A DNA stretch of 64,000 nt. Source: Pristionchus mayeri (lineage: Eukaryota > Nematoda > Chromadorea > Rhabditida > Neodiplogasteridae). This document shows positions 1 through 12,238 of this stretch, piece by piece (within the stretch, counting starts at the first letter, position 1; each line of letters starts with the position of its first letter). The translations under genes and the position numbers were made by a program. The stretch lies in assembly GCA_036245805.1 (NCBI GenBank), contig BTRK01000006.1:14726365-14790364 (forward strand), written 5' to 3'. A model generated the notes under the pieces. The model did not search any database. It was not told where the DNA came from and worked only from the letters and a program-made list of their open reading frames with translations.

Positions 1-671
1 TCCACAGGACCATTCCATTTTTTGTTTTAACGGCAGAAACCCATAATTTCGTGCACTTTGCCTGTTTGAGCATTACATATATTCGTCCAGTTCACCGAGT
101 TTAGCGTGTATTTGACATTTTTCGATGTTTTGGAAGAGTAAAAATAGAGGAATAAAAGTTAAAATTTCCGTGTTTTCGAAAAATCGATTTTTTACCCTTG
201 CAAAATATCGATTTTTTCGAATCTCCGAAATTTCGCATTTTCGACGTGAATTTTCTTCCCTTGATCATAATGAATGTCTATGATGCTTTTTCCAAGGTCT
301 GGAACATCAGCTTGTGCATTTGAGTCGATTTGAAACATTAGCATATATCTATGTAATGATAATAAAATGCAAATTAATAACTTCAGAACCATTCATTATG
401 GTCAGGCGAAGAAAATTTACGTCGAAAATGCGAAATTTCGGACATTCGAAAAAATCGATATTTTGCAAGGGCAAAAAATCGATTTTTCGAAAACGCGGAA
501 ATTTTAACTTTTATCGCTTTATTTTTACTCTTCCACTTCCAAAACATCGAAAAATGTCAAATACACGCTAAACTCGGTGAACTGGACGAATATATGTAAT
601 GCTCAAACAGGCAAAGTGCACGAAATTATGGGTTTCTGCCGTTAAAACAAAAAATGGAACGGTCCTGTGGA
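1..671. repeat. Full-length palindromic (fold-back) element
   Basis: Bases 1 to about 275 are the reverse complement of about 395 to 671 with only scattered mismatches. The window opens with TCCACAGGACCATTCC and the right arm ends with GGTCCTGTGGA. The loop of about 120 bases shows little pairing. No coding capacity was seen, so this looks like a non-autonomous fold-back or MITE-type element. Because the left arm starts at base 1, the true left end and any target duplication may lie outside the window. Confidence 0.85.
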
Positions 672-1573
672 TTCCAAATGCAACTTTTCTGTGGTAGAAA
701 AGAGCGTAGAATTCGAATTCGTCAAAATCAGCTGTAAGATAGGGGATATTTTTTCACGTCAGCAAATTTTTGGATCAAAAAATCGATTTTTCGCATTTTT
801 CAAGATGTCATACTTTTTTATTCGGTTTCACTTCAACAGTAATGCTGTTCATCTCGTCATGTTCTTCATTTTCCTTTTTTGAACGACTTTTTTACTCAAC
901 TGTAAAGGAACTTATGAATTTTTGAATTTTCAAATTTTAGGCCGGATTTTAGGCAGTTTTGAATTCTCGCCCTCACCAAGCCAGTTTTAAGTTGTTTGAC
1001 CTTAGATGTGTCAACGTTGATTGTTTGGAAGAAATTGAGTCACTTTAAACAGTTTGTCAAACAGGGATATTTGTTTCATGCAATCTCTCAGAAGACCTGT
1101 GATAATGCATGTTTCGAAATATTCTTTCGATCTTTATCGATATATTCCGCATTTTAGTGCCCTCTGGTATTCCCTCACCGTAGACGCGAGAGTGGCGAAA
1201 CCCGCATACATACCACTCGGAAAATCTCTAATTTCTTTAAAACCGTATTGTATGTATGAATTTAAGGGAGACGATATTGAATTTAGCTGATTAGATGATT
1301 AGACGATATTGAATTTAGCTTGGTGTAACATTCTCAACACCAAACTATACGTTGTGATGTTGTCTTGCCTTTTTAGCTCAATGCAGTTTCTGATCAAATT
1401 CATTTTACACTTCTTATTAACTCATTCTTCATCACTTCTGATTGGCATTATTGTTTTCATTTTTTTCTGTAGCCAGTTTATTATCGTATTTATTTATGCA
1501 CAACACAATAATTACATTTATTAAATAAATATATATTCGTATCACAATTAAAATACTGCAGACGCTTGTCACG
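672..1573. other. Intergenic stretch with a dispersed repeat segment
   Basis: No gene was recognised. Bases about 905-1100 resemble 53745-53940: both contain a block close to GGCTTTTAGGCAGTTTTGA and, about 130 bases later, the block CATGCAATCTCTCAGAAGAC. A short direct repeat (GATATTGAATTTAGCT) occurs twice near 1273 and 1305. The segment just before 1574 should hold the promoter of the first F-box-like gene, but no motif could be named. Confidence 0.5.
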
Positions 1574-3148
1574 ATGGGAAAATGTCTAAGTCGCCCAGAT
1601 GAAATCGACGAGGCAGAATCTGTAACAGCTTCTCAAGCAGAATTTCTAGCAGTAACTCTAACTGGACTTCCGCTGGAACTATTGGAAAATATTTTCACAA
1701 TTCTGGATAAAAAGTCGCTGCGTACACTGAGAACAGTAATTATGCTTAGTATATTGTAAAATGAGATATTTAATTCAGGTTTGTAAGGCTACGAAACGTA
1801 GAGTTGAAGCAGTAGTTCTAAATCAATCCGATTTGAAGGCTACATACTCTCTTGATGTGAAGGAAAAGGTAGTGAGCCCATAATGGGTAATATTCTGTGA
1901 ATATGATATTTTAATTCAGAAAAGAGGAATGTTAACAATTACATTCGGCTTCAATACTACAAATAAGCAAAGCCGTCGCTTTTCGAAGCTATTTATCGTT
2001 TCTGCTTTGAGTTATGTACAAGGACCGCGATTTCATTATCAAAACCGAGAGGTGATCAAATTTGAATTTAGTCGAACAGTACCATCCCATTTATGCTGTT
2101 ACCTACAGCGAATCTACATCACCACTACTCCAAGCGAGGCGACTTCACTCTTTGATCGACTAGCTCATCCGATGCGTGATGCAGAATGCAATAAGCTGGA
2201 ATTCTACCCTTCCACTCAGAAAATGTTGTCAGTAACATCGACATTTCTTGAAGGGAAAACCGTCAGAGCTCTGGATCTCAATGTTGCCGAGTCTGAAGAG
2301 TCAAGGTGGGAAAATATACAATATTTATTCCAGTATTAAAATGTTTTTGAGATACTGCCAACTTCAAATTATCGATCAATTGAAATCAACTGATGTTGCG
2401 CTACGATATAGAGTCCCCGTAAAAGACGGTAAGTTGAAAATATGTCCGAACTTTTTCTTTCAATATTGATTAATGGTGTAGTGGTCTAGGTGGGCACTAC
2501 GGACTGAATCCGCCCAAATTGACACTGGCCTATCAGTGTTGTCCCGCGAGGTCTCGAAGACGGGATGTACCTTTAACTTTACCTTTATTGATTAATCATT
2601 CCATTTGAGATGAATTTATTTTTCAAGTTGCCAAGATAGTTGACAAATGATATGGATCATGGCGGAAGATATCTATTACTTTGCCCGATTTCCGTTTCTG
2701 GATCGAATTGGTTTTTCTGAATTTGACCTAATCGCAGTACTTGCGGAGACGATTTTCCGAAATCGCTGTTCCTATCTAAACTTATCTGAAGCTCAACTAG
2801 AGTTGAAATTTGAAGAAGCTAAACGTCTAAATGAGGTGCGGAATGAGCTTCTGATTACAATTAATATTATTTTTTTGTGCTTCAGTAGTGCATCAGTTTG
2901 CGTATGATAACATTTTTTTCTTTAAATAATACTATTAACATTTGCAGATTCTTGAGATTAAGCTTCAACGTAAACAACTTACTTTTGTGAGTTTGGCTAA
3001 AGAAGAACTCCCGGGTGAAGAAAATTATGGTAATAGCACAATTGCAATTTGCCCGAGTATAAATCATCCTGAGAGAAACGATCAAACGACGCTAACTTTG
3101 CAATCGAAATACTATAAATTGTTTTTTTTTCGAACTGTTCCCCACTGA
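1574..3148 (+). pseudogene. F-box-like family gene copy 1 (frameshifted)
   Basis: Seven exons are visible: 1574-1735, 1779-1868, 1920-2051, 2109-2305, 2334-2428, 2610-2835 and 2948-3148. The product starts MGKCLSRPDE. It has an F-box-like segment (about residues 33-60, LPLELLENIFTILDKKSLRT) followed by a nematode-type C-terminal region without catalytic motifs. F-box proteins usually bridge Skp1/cullin ubiquitin ligases to substrates; this role is inferred from the F-box only. Splice phases agree through exon 5. In exon 6 the frame breaks near 2645-2650: the expected reading GTT GCC AAG ATA GTT GAC AAA runs into TGA, while the homologous continuation (IWIMAEDIYYF) is one base out. The last exon lacks the RYGNSII..RN ending of copy 3 and instead ends KLFFFRTVPH. 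The lesion could be a real mutation or an assembly error. Confidence 0.7.
2464..2596 (+). mobile_element. tRNA-derived SINE with 11 bp target duplication
   Basis: The body (about 2475-2585) begins GGTGTAGTGGT, close to a Pol III A box. It has a weaker B-box-like stretch (GGTCTCGAAGACGG) and an A+T-rich CTTTA-type tail. It is flanked by identical 11-base copies of TATTGATTAAT at 2464-2474 and 2586-2596, the signature of target-primed insertion. It sits in intron 5 of F-box-like copy 1. Mobilisation would need a partner LINE, not identified here. Confidence 0.7.
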
Positions 3149-3971
3149 ATAAAGCGCTTTCTCTCATATTGTCTCGGTAACGGTTATTTCATGAGTATTG
3201 CCTACTGGAACATCGATTGGCTACGGAACTTCGTCTTTATTTAACCACGATTTTCAATCAAATTCTCAATTTTTGACCATGAACCCCCTATGCGGAGATG
3301 AAGGGTAAAACTCAAGTTCGCCTAGTTAGATGATCTAATCAGGGTGATTTATTAGAGGGTACACAGATAACAATGACACAACTCCCAACTTGCTAGATCA
3401 AATCTCCAACCGACAGCGATCCGTTGCGGTTTTGTCCGTAGCAGCTTTGACCACCCCCAAGTTTATGTTCCCACCATCGCATATATACGTTCTCCGTTGA
3501 GCTAGAAACGGTACAAGTTTTTCCGACCCTCTGAACTTTATAAACCAACTTTAAAGTATCTAGCTCCACGGAGATCTGAGATACGCGATGGCGGGAATTT
3601 AAAAGTGGCGCCAGTTACAGAACTCACAGGCAAGCGTATATGTCAATTCGAAAACAGATTACGTAGGGTGCTCTCGCTCAATCTCTGTTTCTCGGTTGTT
3701 GCAAATTTCAGGACAATATTTCAATAATATCCTAATGATAATATTTCTTTTTTCGGCCAATCATAAGTTGTATGATTGGCCGAAAAAAGGGGCTCATATA
3801 GCTTCACTGCTGCATGCTATATGTTACTATTCCTTACCTAAATATTAATGCAATTGCTTACATGCAAGCTCTTTGAAGATATTGAATATATCTTCATTTA
3901 AGAAAAACAATTATGTTAATATTAAGATTTACAAATCTTAATAACTTTATTTTTAAAAAAAGCTTCTCAGA
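3149..3971. other. Intergenic; duplicated 3' flank and small inverted repeats
   Basis: No gene was recognised. Bases about 3205-3340 match about 14175-14305 in order (blocks near ACTGGAACATCGATTGGCTA, CCATGAACC and CAAGTTCGC). This suggests the tandem F-box duplication carried its 3' flank along. An imperfect ~50 bp inverted repeat (about 3455-3505 against 3555-3610, around CCACCATCGC) has the look of a small MITE. Confidence 0.5.
3747..3789. repeat. Perfect 19 bp hairpin
   Basis: CTTTTTTCGGCCAATCATA (3747-3765) is followed by a five-base loop (AGTTG) and its exact reverse complement (3771-3789). It lies between two F-box-like copies. It could be a minimal fold-back remnant; a transcription-related role is not supported by anything else nearby. 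Confidence 0.9.
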
Positions 3972-6624
3972 ATGGGAAGATGCCTGAGTCGAAATGAGGA
4001 GACCGAAGAGGAGGTCACCACGACTCTTTCTGATCTACCCATCGAATTATTTTCGATAACCTTTGCAAAAAATCGTTGATTGTACTAAGAGGAGTATGTG
4101 GTAGTTCGTTTTATCGTCTTCCAAAGTTAAAACCACAGGTCTGTCATACAACGAAGTATGTTGCGGAGGCAACCGTATTAAATCATTCCCAGACTCCGGT
4201 GACGCACAACCTTCTTATCAAGGAAAAGGTGTCCAGTTTCCAAACATCCACATAATTCACTATGCATAATTATAGTCTGGAGGAGACGTCACGGTCCTGT
4301 TCGAATTCGCCTCGAATAGGAATGAAAACCGTCGCTTCTCGAAACTGTTTGTCAATTTCTGCGATGAATTATCTGCGAGTATCGCTATTCATTTTTCAAG
4401 ACCGACAGGTAAACAAATCTAAACTGAGCTTCACATTGTTTATGTCGAATTATGTCGATTTTTTTTCAGAAAATGCCAATTACTTTGATTCCTAGTGAGA
4501 TTATATCACTGTTCGATCGATTGACACCTCTTATGTGCGGTGCAACTTGCAAAAATCTGAAATCCAGGCTTTCAAGTTATGAAATGTTGGCCCTTTCGTC
4601 AAACTTCTTCTGCGGAAAAACCGTTCAACATCTAAGTCTGCAAGTTCCAGAGTCCAGAGAGTCAAGGTGAACATTTTTTTTTCAAACCTGAACCTTATCT
4701 TAATGATCCTAAAAAATAATTATTTGAAAATGCAACAACTTCAAATCATCGATCAATTGAAATCGACTGACGTTGGACAGTGTTATACCGTACCTGTGCA
4801 TGACAGTGAGTTGCGCAACTGAATATTGAATATCACTCTTGTTTGATTTCAGATGAATATACAATGAATGTGGCCCAGAAGGTGGGCACGCTTTGGATCT
4901 CGTCTAAAGACGCAAACAATTTTACTCCATCTATCTGGTATTACGACCGTGATCTCATTGGACAAGTAGCCGTTTTGGTTTTGCAAAATCGCTGCTCCGT
5001 TTTACACTTATCTGGTACGCCACTCGTACTGTCATTCGAAGACGCGAAAGATGTAAATGAGGTAAGATCATAGAAAATACGAAATAAAGTACATATAATA
5101 TCTCAAATAATTGCATATCATTGGCATAGTTTTCGCATATCATTCATATATTAGGTTGTAACATAAGTTTTGTCGCATTTCGGAGGTTCACAATATTTCC
5201 ATGAAGGATACTTCTCAAACATTATCAATGCCTGACCTCCTAGTATATGTTTGGGGTGTTCATGCACATTCAAACCATAGGGTAGAGCTGAACTGCGCAC
5301 GCTGGCTATGCGAAAAATATTAATATGAACTGATTTAAATTTGGTGCAGATTTTTTTAATTCGTTTGATCAGGTGCTAGTTCGCAGAGATGAATAATGAA
5401 CCAAACTTCTACAGCATGGTGATATACCCCGTCAATGCTCTTTCAAAATATACGCCAGATATGGTGCTATGTTGAGCGAAATCAAAGATATACTTCACTG
5501 AGTGTAAGGTTAGCCGCTGATTCGTAGCCAACTTGACCAACTCTTCTGAATCCAGAATTGCAACAACAGTGAACATAAGTGCGTTCCAATTACCACTCAT
5601 GGAGGTATAATTTATCATTAAACAAGTGAGAGAAAGAACACTCCACTTGTGGGAAATTTGAATTTTTATTAATTCAATTCGCGCACAATTTTACCAAAAT
5701 ATGCAAGTTTAGGTGTTTCGAATTAAAGATTGTCATTCAAGCTATTTTTTTCCAAACTTATTCCAAGTAGATACTAGTAAGGGAAGGGTTTATGGTTAGG
5801 ATGGACACAACAAATCAGTTATTGAACATGTGTGCGAGGTAGGAATATGAACAAAGTGCCGATTTCATTAGTTTAATTTACATACCATCGTTCTGAATGG
5901 AGCCACTTATCTCAACAGAACCCAATCTACCCCAAACTTTGTCTGCATACTGACCACTTTGGGTGAACTATATTCCACCACTAATTGGATCTGGATATCT
6001 ATTGAGAAGAAAATTCGGCTTTCGAAAGTTTTCGCGACCGTCACCAACCATCCACATTATACAAACTCGTCTACATTTCTAGAACGATTTTCGTTTGTCA
6101 TTATCCGTGAGTGGTTCAAAATTATGCACATATGTAGTACTTTACGCAAATCACACAAAATCGGCATAATTTATCCTTTTCAAGAAGAGCTGATGCGTGA
6201 AAATGATTTGTAATCCTTATCTCAGTACAACTTTGTCAATGTGCCTCCTCAACTGCCTTGACAGGACTGAAGTAAAGCGCGTAAGAAAGAATACGAAGGC
6301 CCTCACTGATGATGAATAACGAAATTGAGATTAAATTAATTCGAAAAATTTCTGAGGTTAAAATGCATAAGAGATTGAACGCGACAAAACTTATGTTACA
6401 ACCTGATATTATTTGTTCATATAACAATATTTAAAAAAAATATCTTCATAAATTAATAATTTTTGCAGATGCTGGATGGTATGTTTCATGCAAAGAAGTT
6501 AGACCTCATTGCTCGCACGAGCGAGCAGATCTTGCGTAAAAAGAGATTCGGAAATAGTAGCATTAAAGTAGTAAAGAGTGAGAACCCGTCCGAAATGAAC
6601 TTCATCGTTATATGTCGGAATTAG
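3972..6624 (+). pseudogene. F-box-like family gene copy 2 (broken)
   Basis: Recognisable exons parallel copy 1. Exon 1 begins at 3972 (MGRCLSRNEE). Exon 2 is about 4140-4228 (VCHTTKYVAEAT). Exon 3 ends at the GTAAAC donor near 4409, exon 4 ends near 4667 (CGKTVQHLSLQVPESRESR), exon 5 is about 4730-4803, exon 6 is about 4852-5060 and the last exon is 6469-6624, ending IVICRN. Exon 1 is frameshifted inside the F-box after LPIELF; the continuation KKSLIVLRGVC is in another frame and some residues are missing. The intron before exon 5 has no AG between its donor and the homologous exon, so its acceptor is gone. A mariner-like element occupies the last intron. Probably a pseudogene. Confidence 0.7.
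5151..6406. mobile_element. Mariner-like element, non-coding copy
   Basis: Terminal inverted repeats of about 24 bp (TTAGGTTGTAACATAAGTTT at the left, the reverse complement ending in CAACCTGA at the right) are flanked by TA on both sides, as expected for Tc1/mariner transposition. The 1256 bp interior has no recognisable transposase, so this is a non-autonomous or decayed copy. It lies in the last intron of F-box-like copy 2. Confidence 0.8.
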
Positions 6625-7111
6625 CGTATTGTTACGGGTCTCAACGAAAGAGTTTCTTTAATTTCCCAAAGTTCATAATCCTCAGTATTTGAAATGTCTT
6701 GAGTGTATTGTTGTATTTCTTTTTTTTAAATTTCAAATTTAAAAAAAAGTGTCTAAATACACATTCAAGGTAATTATTGTTGACATTAATTTCAGTTACT
6801 TGCAGCGTGCTGATAAATATTGTTTAAAGCCGTTATTTACATCGTTATTAGAAGTGTCAATGCCCACTGGCATCACCTCACTATAATGTACACGACAGAG
6901 CATTTCATACACCCACCGGTCAGGCTTCTACAATAGTCGCGCCCGGTCTCTTTCACTCAAATTACGTGTATTGACCAAGCTCCTCATTCGACATCCTCAC
7001 ACGACTTGAGTAGACTCTACATGCCTTGATTTTACATAAATATTCGTTCTGCAATGTCCTTAAACCATTTTTGCGGAAAACATATATTTACAGTTGTAGA
7101 AGCTATTCGCG
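6625..7111. other. Intergenic between F-box copies 2 and 3
   Basis: No gene or named element was found. A short A/T palindrome (near 6720-6750) and ordinary AT-rich sequence are all that is visible. The promoter of copy 3 should lie here. Confidence 0.4.
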
Positions 7112-7604
7112 ATGGAAAAGAACATGAATTTCCCGAACGATACCGAAGACAATGTTACAGTGACCTTTGCTCATCTCCCGATGGAATTATTGGACGATAT
7201 ATTCGAGCTTCTCGACGAAAAATCGTTGATTTCACTAAGAGGGGCAAGATTTAGTATTATGTTGAATCGAGTCAACAACATTAAAATTGCGTGACCTTCA
7301 TTAATATTTTAAATTCCAGGTTTGCAAGTCCACGAAGAATCTCGCGGAAGCATTCGTTGTGCATCATTCTAAATCTTCTGTGTCTGACAGTCTTATTATG
7401 ACGGAAAAGGTTTACAGCTGCAAATACTCTAATATAACCTATTACACGAGATCACAATCAAATTTGGCTTCACAACAACTACACATAAAAACAAGCTCCT
7501 CTCGAAGCTGTTTTTCGTTTCTACTATGAATTTTCTGCGCGCGTCGAAATTGTGTTATCAAAACAGAGAGGTAAGCACATTTATGTTTTGACTGAGCAAG
7601 CTAT

Positions 7605-8873
7605 TAGGTTGGTGCATAAGTTTTTTCTAATTTTGGAGGTGAATTTCAAAGTCACCTATGATCCGCCACTCAAATCATATCAGTACAATTTTGTAGCACA
7701 ATGTAGGGGTATAGTTCACAATTATTATGATATGTCCGAATTGTGTCGTGCTTTTAAAACTTACTAGAAATGAAAGGTTAACCAAAAGTTAATTTCTCAT
7801 ATAAATATTGAAAAACTTGGGCGTGCTCTTGTTCTGCAGGGAAAATTGGCTGAAGATCTTCACACACATTATTGAGAAGCTCCTTGAATTAGCTTTCAAA
7901 TGATAGGTTGAAATCGGTGGTTGCCTAATTAATCACAGAATTAGGGAGTGACTAATCATACAAGCTGGATAGAAATTCCACGTGATATCTCATTTTTCTT
8001 CCCTTATTTGCTAAAGAGATTAGCTTGTTTATAGGGGCGCTTTAATCTTGCATTATGGGGCTACTTTACCATTGGTGAAATTTGAGACATCGCATCATCC
8101 CCTTTTCAAAAAGAGATTTTTTCCAAAATCCGATTATTGGACTATCCGATCAAAATTTTGACTTTAGTTCATTATTTTTAGAGTCCATTTTCTGAATGCA
8201 CAGGAATGCCGCCACTATGTGAAGCTATTCCGTGATAGGTCAAGGGTAGCTGATGCTAACGAACACAAAAACGTGGAACCTCTATCTATCTTTTAATCAG
8301 GAAGCTGTGAAACACATTGATTTCGATGTGCAAATTTCGTCATAAAAATGTTGATGACTTCAGCTTCTGGTTGCAGTAATGAATGTCCACAATAACGCAA
8401 TTTTAAACTCCTCATGGGAGTAACTTTATGCTGAGATATGTTTGATTTCGATAAGGCAATGCGAACAGAAGCACGGTGAAGGGAAGTGAATTTGGTCACG
8501 ATTAACTGAACCCAACAGTGAAATTAGCTCCTATTGTGAGCAGGTCATTTGCGCCAAACACGATTCACGTGTATATTCGTGATGTACGTTCATCACACTT
8601 CACGAAAGTGTTGATTATTTCACCTGATCACTACACACTGGAAAGCTCTAACCTGTTAAAGGCATACCGAAATTCGCAGTCGAGACTATTTTGTCCTCGC
8701 ACTATGGCCACGAGGCGATCTCAATAGGTCTGTACTAAAGTGCGCTTAAGAGAGTATCCATGCACTCATCATATAAGAGGATCAAAATGAAAATATATTA
8801 GAAAATCCAAAGACCGGAATATGTGAAAAGCTTCACAAGTTGAAATTGGAAAAAAACTTATGCACCAGCCTGA
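7605..8873. mobile_element. Mariner-like element, non-coding copy
   Basis: Ends read TTAGGTTGGTGCATAAGTTT and, reversed, TCAGGCTGGTGCATAAGTTT, with TA on both sides. Length is 1269 bp. The TIRs resemble those of the elements at 53948-54837 and 56622-58680, so they belong to one loose family. No transposase was recognised. It sits in intron 3 of F-box-like copy 3. Confidence 0.8.
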
Positions 8874-9380
8874 TATATGTAACATTTCGTGAAGTGTTGT
8901 CATCTTTAGTTTCAGTACATGCGCATTACTATGACTCCGAATGAGGCTACATCATTCTTCGAAAGATTGACTCCACTCATGCGCGGTGTAAGTGAAAAGC
9001 TGTTTTCTGGACTTTCGAGTCAGGAAATGTTAGTCATCACGTCATCATTCTTCGAAGGGAAAACTGTGAAAACTGTTATCCTAAATATTGCAGAATCCGA
9101 CGAGGCAAGGTAAGCATTTTCGGTTGTAAGTAAGAAGTAGTAAGAAGTAGAAGTAAGAAGTACCCAAGTCGAAATACTTATCCCCCAGAAAATCATGGGA
9201 CCTTTATTTTATACTGGTCCAAAGAAAAATATACTGATCCACGGAATAACACAGGTTCCAAATGATGGGCCGAAGCAAAAAATACTGTTCCTAGATTGTC
9301 GATATCCCAATAGCTCACATTCGAAATACTGGTCCAGAGGAGAAAGACAATACTTGTCCGTAATTTTTGCATATGCCTGC

Positions 9381-9482
9381 TAGTGATGACAAAACTGCTT
9401 TTGAAGCAGGCCTGAAGACGGCTTCAAACCGAAATTCAACGGTGAAGCCGGCTTGGAGCCGTGTCCGTTTTGTCATCACTAA
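9381..9482. repeat. Small MITE-like inverted repeat
   Basis: A 102 bp unit begins TAGTGATGACAAAAC and ends with its exact reverse complement GTTTTGTCATCACTA. The interior is partly self-complementary (TGAAGCAGGC, GAAGCCGGCT). It has no coding capacity and lies inside the composite insertion. Confidence 0.65.
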
Positions 9483-9575
9483 TACCTGCCCTCGAAATAT
9501 TGAAGAAAACACTCATTTCCCTGAAAATATTGAAGGTACGCAATTATCGATTACTATGTAGAAAAAAAGACAAGA

Positions 9576-9622
9576 TGTATGTCTGTCAGTTCGTCTGTCT
9601 GTCTGTCTGTCTGTGTGTCGGT
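9576..9622. repeat. (TCTG)n microsatellite
   Basis: Tandem GTCT units run from about 9580 and degrade into TGTGTGTCGG. Simple sequence only. Confidence 0.8.
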
Positions 9623-11336
9623 CACGCTCCAGTCTTTCGCTCATAACTCGCCTCAAACTCATCCTACTCCTACAACTAGGGTACCAATCGACTCCACTCG
9701 GCGAGCGCTTTCTATTGCATCATCGATTGCATCATCATTACGTTATGATGATGCAATAATGCAATATCTCGGCTCCCAGGCATCACCCAGACCTCGGACC
9801 TGGACCATTAGAACGCCCCTGGCGAGCACTTTCAAAATTTGGTATTGCATCATCATTATGCGACATGATGCAATAATCGCTTTTTGGCCATAAATCGCTT
9901 CAAAGTGGTCGCCCAGACCCCGGACCTGGACCACCATTCTAACTCCCGTGGCCTCTACTTTTGATTTTGGCCTTACATCATCACTATTCAATTTTACGTA
10001 ATTTTCGTTTTTCGGCAATAATTCGCATTATTAGCGTCACCAGCCTTTTACAACGTTTTAAGCAGGCTCTCACCAGTCGCATACAATTATATTTTCATGC
10101 ATAAAACTGGTGCCAAACATGGTTGACTGTCATTCCTTGCGGAATTTATTCAAAAGTGCTTCCCAACCTGCTCTCACTCCCCGCAGCGTGAGCGTTGTGA
10201 CAGGTTCGTGAGGATGAGGGCGATCCGAAAAAGTTGGAATATTAAAGCCAGCTTAGAAATGTTTGTTGAAGTAAAACGTAGTGCGCCCAAGTCGAATTAC
10301 TGGTCAGTTGAAAAATATACTTATCCCCAAAATTGTCGAAATACTGTTCCGTATTTATTGGTACGGAAATACTGGTCCCATATAATGTTGCTTAAGCGAA
10401 TCACAAATCTAAACACTAATGATTTGACTTCTTATGTGTGACAATATATATTCAGACGTCGTTGCATTAATACACAATGCTACATATGCTCGTTACTTAG
10501 CTTGGCCTCTACGATCCTGATAATGTTACCGACGTAGAATGAGATATTAAATATGCCGGCTTTGAAATCACTACATTTTTATGAAATAACGAAAAAACTA
10601 GCGAAAAAAAAACGTGGTTCGCGGGGTTGTGTGATAAGGATAAATGTTGTCCACGACTGGTGAGAGCCTGCTTAAAACGTTGTAAAAGGTTCGTGAGGAT
10701 GAGGGCGATCCGAAAAAGTTGGAATGAAGGCTTCACCCCCCCGTAGTAGCGGAAAACATTTTCCGGAATCGATGTTCTTATCTGAACTTATCGAATGCCC
10801 CTCTAGAGCTGACATTCAAAGACGCTAAAGATCTGAATCAGATGACATTTTTCTGTGAATAGTTTCAAAATGCGGGTTACCTTTTTTTTATTTAATGAAT
10901 ATTTTTGTCGTGATTATACATGACATGTTGTATCTTCGTGCAACTTTCACTTAAAAAATGATTTACCATCCGTAGTCTCTCATGTGTGAATATTGGAATT
11001 GTAGCAGGTTGGTGCATCATTTTCGTTACAAAATCAAAATCACAATTGTCGAGCACATCTTGCTTCGGTCTTGAGCAACTCTCATGCGGTTTCTTTTAGT
11101 GTATTAGTACATGTGTACATAGCGCACATTGCATCGCGCCTCATCAATTAGTAATACCGATGAGGCAGCACTCTAAATTCTGAGAATTTATATTTCTTGG
11201 TCACTTTTCAATTTATTACAACTCTTTGCGCATTGCGCCGATGCAACGCCATTTTAATGAAGTATGATGAGTAGTGATTGTATTATGGCGAGTGATCCGG
11301 ATTGACCAACAAACAATTTGACGAAATGGGCACGTA

Positions 11337-12238
11337 TTAGGTTGTTCGGAAAGTTTCTTTCTTTTTTTCATGTATGGACATTTTTCACTTCTCCTTTATT
11401 TAACCTTGACCAATCATCTTATGGTTTTTTGTAGTTGATGTGGGCTTGGATACTCTCTATAACAACCAGTAGTGCATACCGTTTCGATCAATAGATCTTG
11501 AGCAAAGGAGGTCCGAAGTTAGCCCAGTCGACTTTTCTCCGAGATTTTTAAGGGCGCACATTTCTTTGGAGAATGCATACAAATGAACCACTATTGTGAA
11601 GTACGTCAAATAGGGTTATCAGTAAATATAAAGTTTTTAATCTAGCACGTATTACCTAATCTAGCGAAGCGTAGATTGGATATTCCGCACAACGATTTGT
11701 TTTTCGAGCAGAATTTTGAACTTATTGTGCTTCCCCCGATCAACCTAGAGAACAAAGCAATTGTTGTTTGTGAAGTACCTTACATGGCCACTTGCTATCC
11801 CTAATTAGGTGGGATCCAATTACGTATTCAAGAGCAGGCTTTCTTCAGAATATTTATGCCGAAATTTGAACATCGAAATGGTGACATATTGATATCTCTC
11901 GTCTCTCCCGAAGATTTAAAGCCTTGCTTTTCTCTGTCATCATTAATATCAACTCTTGCCCTATCATACACTATCGGCTTAATATCGGTTGGCATCTTGT
12001 TCTCGGGAAGAAATGACCCAACAAAAAACACTGAAATTCTGTTTTTAGAGGTGTTTTTGGCATTTGCTAACTTTTGATATTTTTCCTAGCATCCTATATG
12101 ACCGAGATTCGATTTGAACATACTGTTGTATTCCACCGCCAAGGCCCTTACACATATCATAGACAAAATAATTGAAGTCGAATGCCACGAGAATTGGCAT
12201 GACAAAAATAAAAGAAAGAAACTTTCCGAACAACCTAA
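11337..12238. mobile_element. Mariner-like element, non-coding copy
   Basis: TIRs TTAGGTTGTTCGGAAAGTTT and its reverse complement bound a 902 bp interior, with TA at both flanks. No transposase motif was found. It lies in the intron before the last exon of F-box-like copy 3. Confidence 0.8.

Larger units (their letters stand above)
9120..10742. repeat. Composite repeat-rich insertion replacing an exon
   Basis: This segment stands where exon 5 of F-box-like copy 3 should be. It contains degenerate copies of a phrase close to AAATACTGGTCC (near 9215, 9230, 9283, 9327, 10295, 10340, 10368) and a (TCTG)n run near 9580-9615. Two diverged copies of a block starting GGACCTGGACCA lie near 9795 and 9920. 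A 39 bp direct repeat occurs at 10202-10240 and 10687-10725. A 36 bp inverted repeat lies at 10044-10079 and 10654-10689. No protein was recognised. Helitron-like or satellite-derived origin is possible but not shown. Confidence 0.55.

Noticed and set aside
2475..2585. A functional tRNA gene
   Set aside because: An A-box-like start is present but the cloverleaf arms and B box are poor, and target duplications show it is a SINE.
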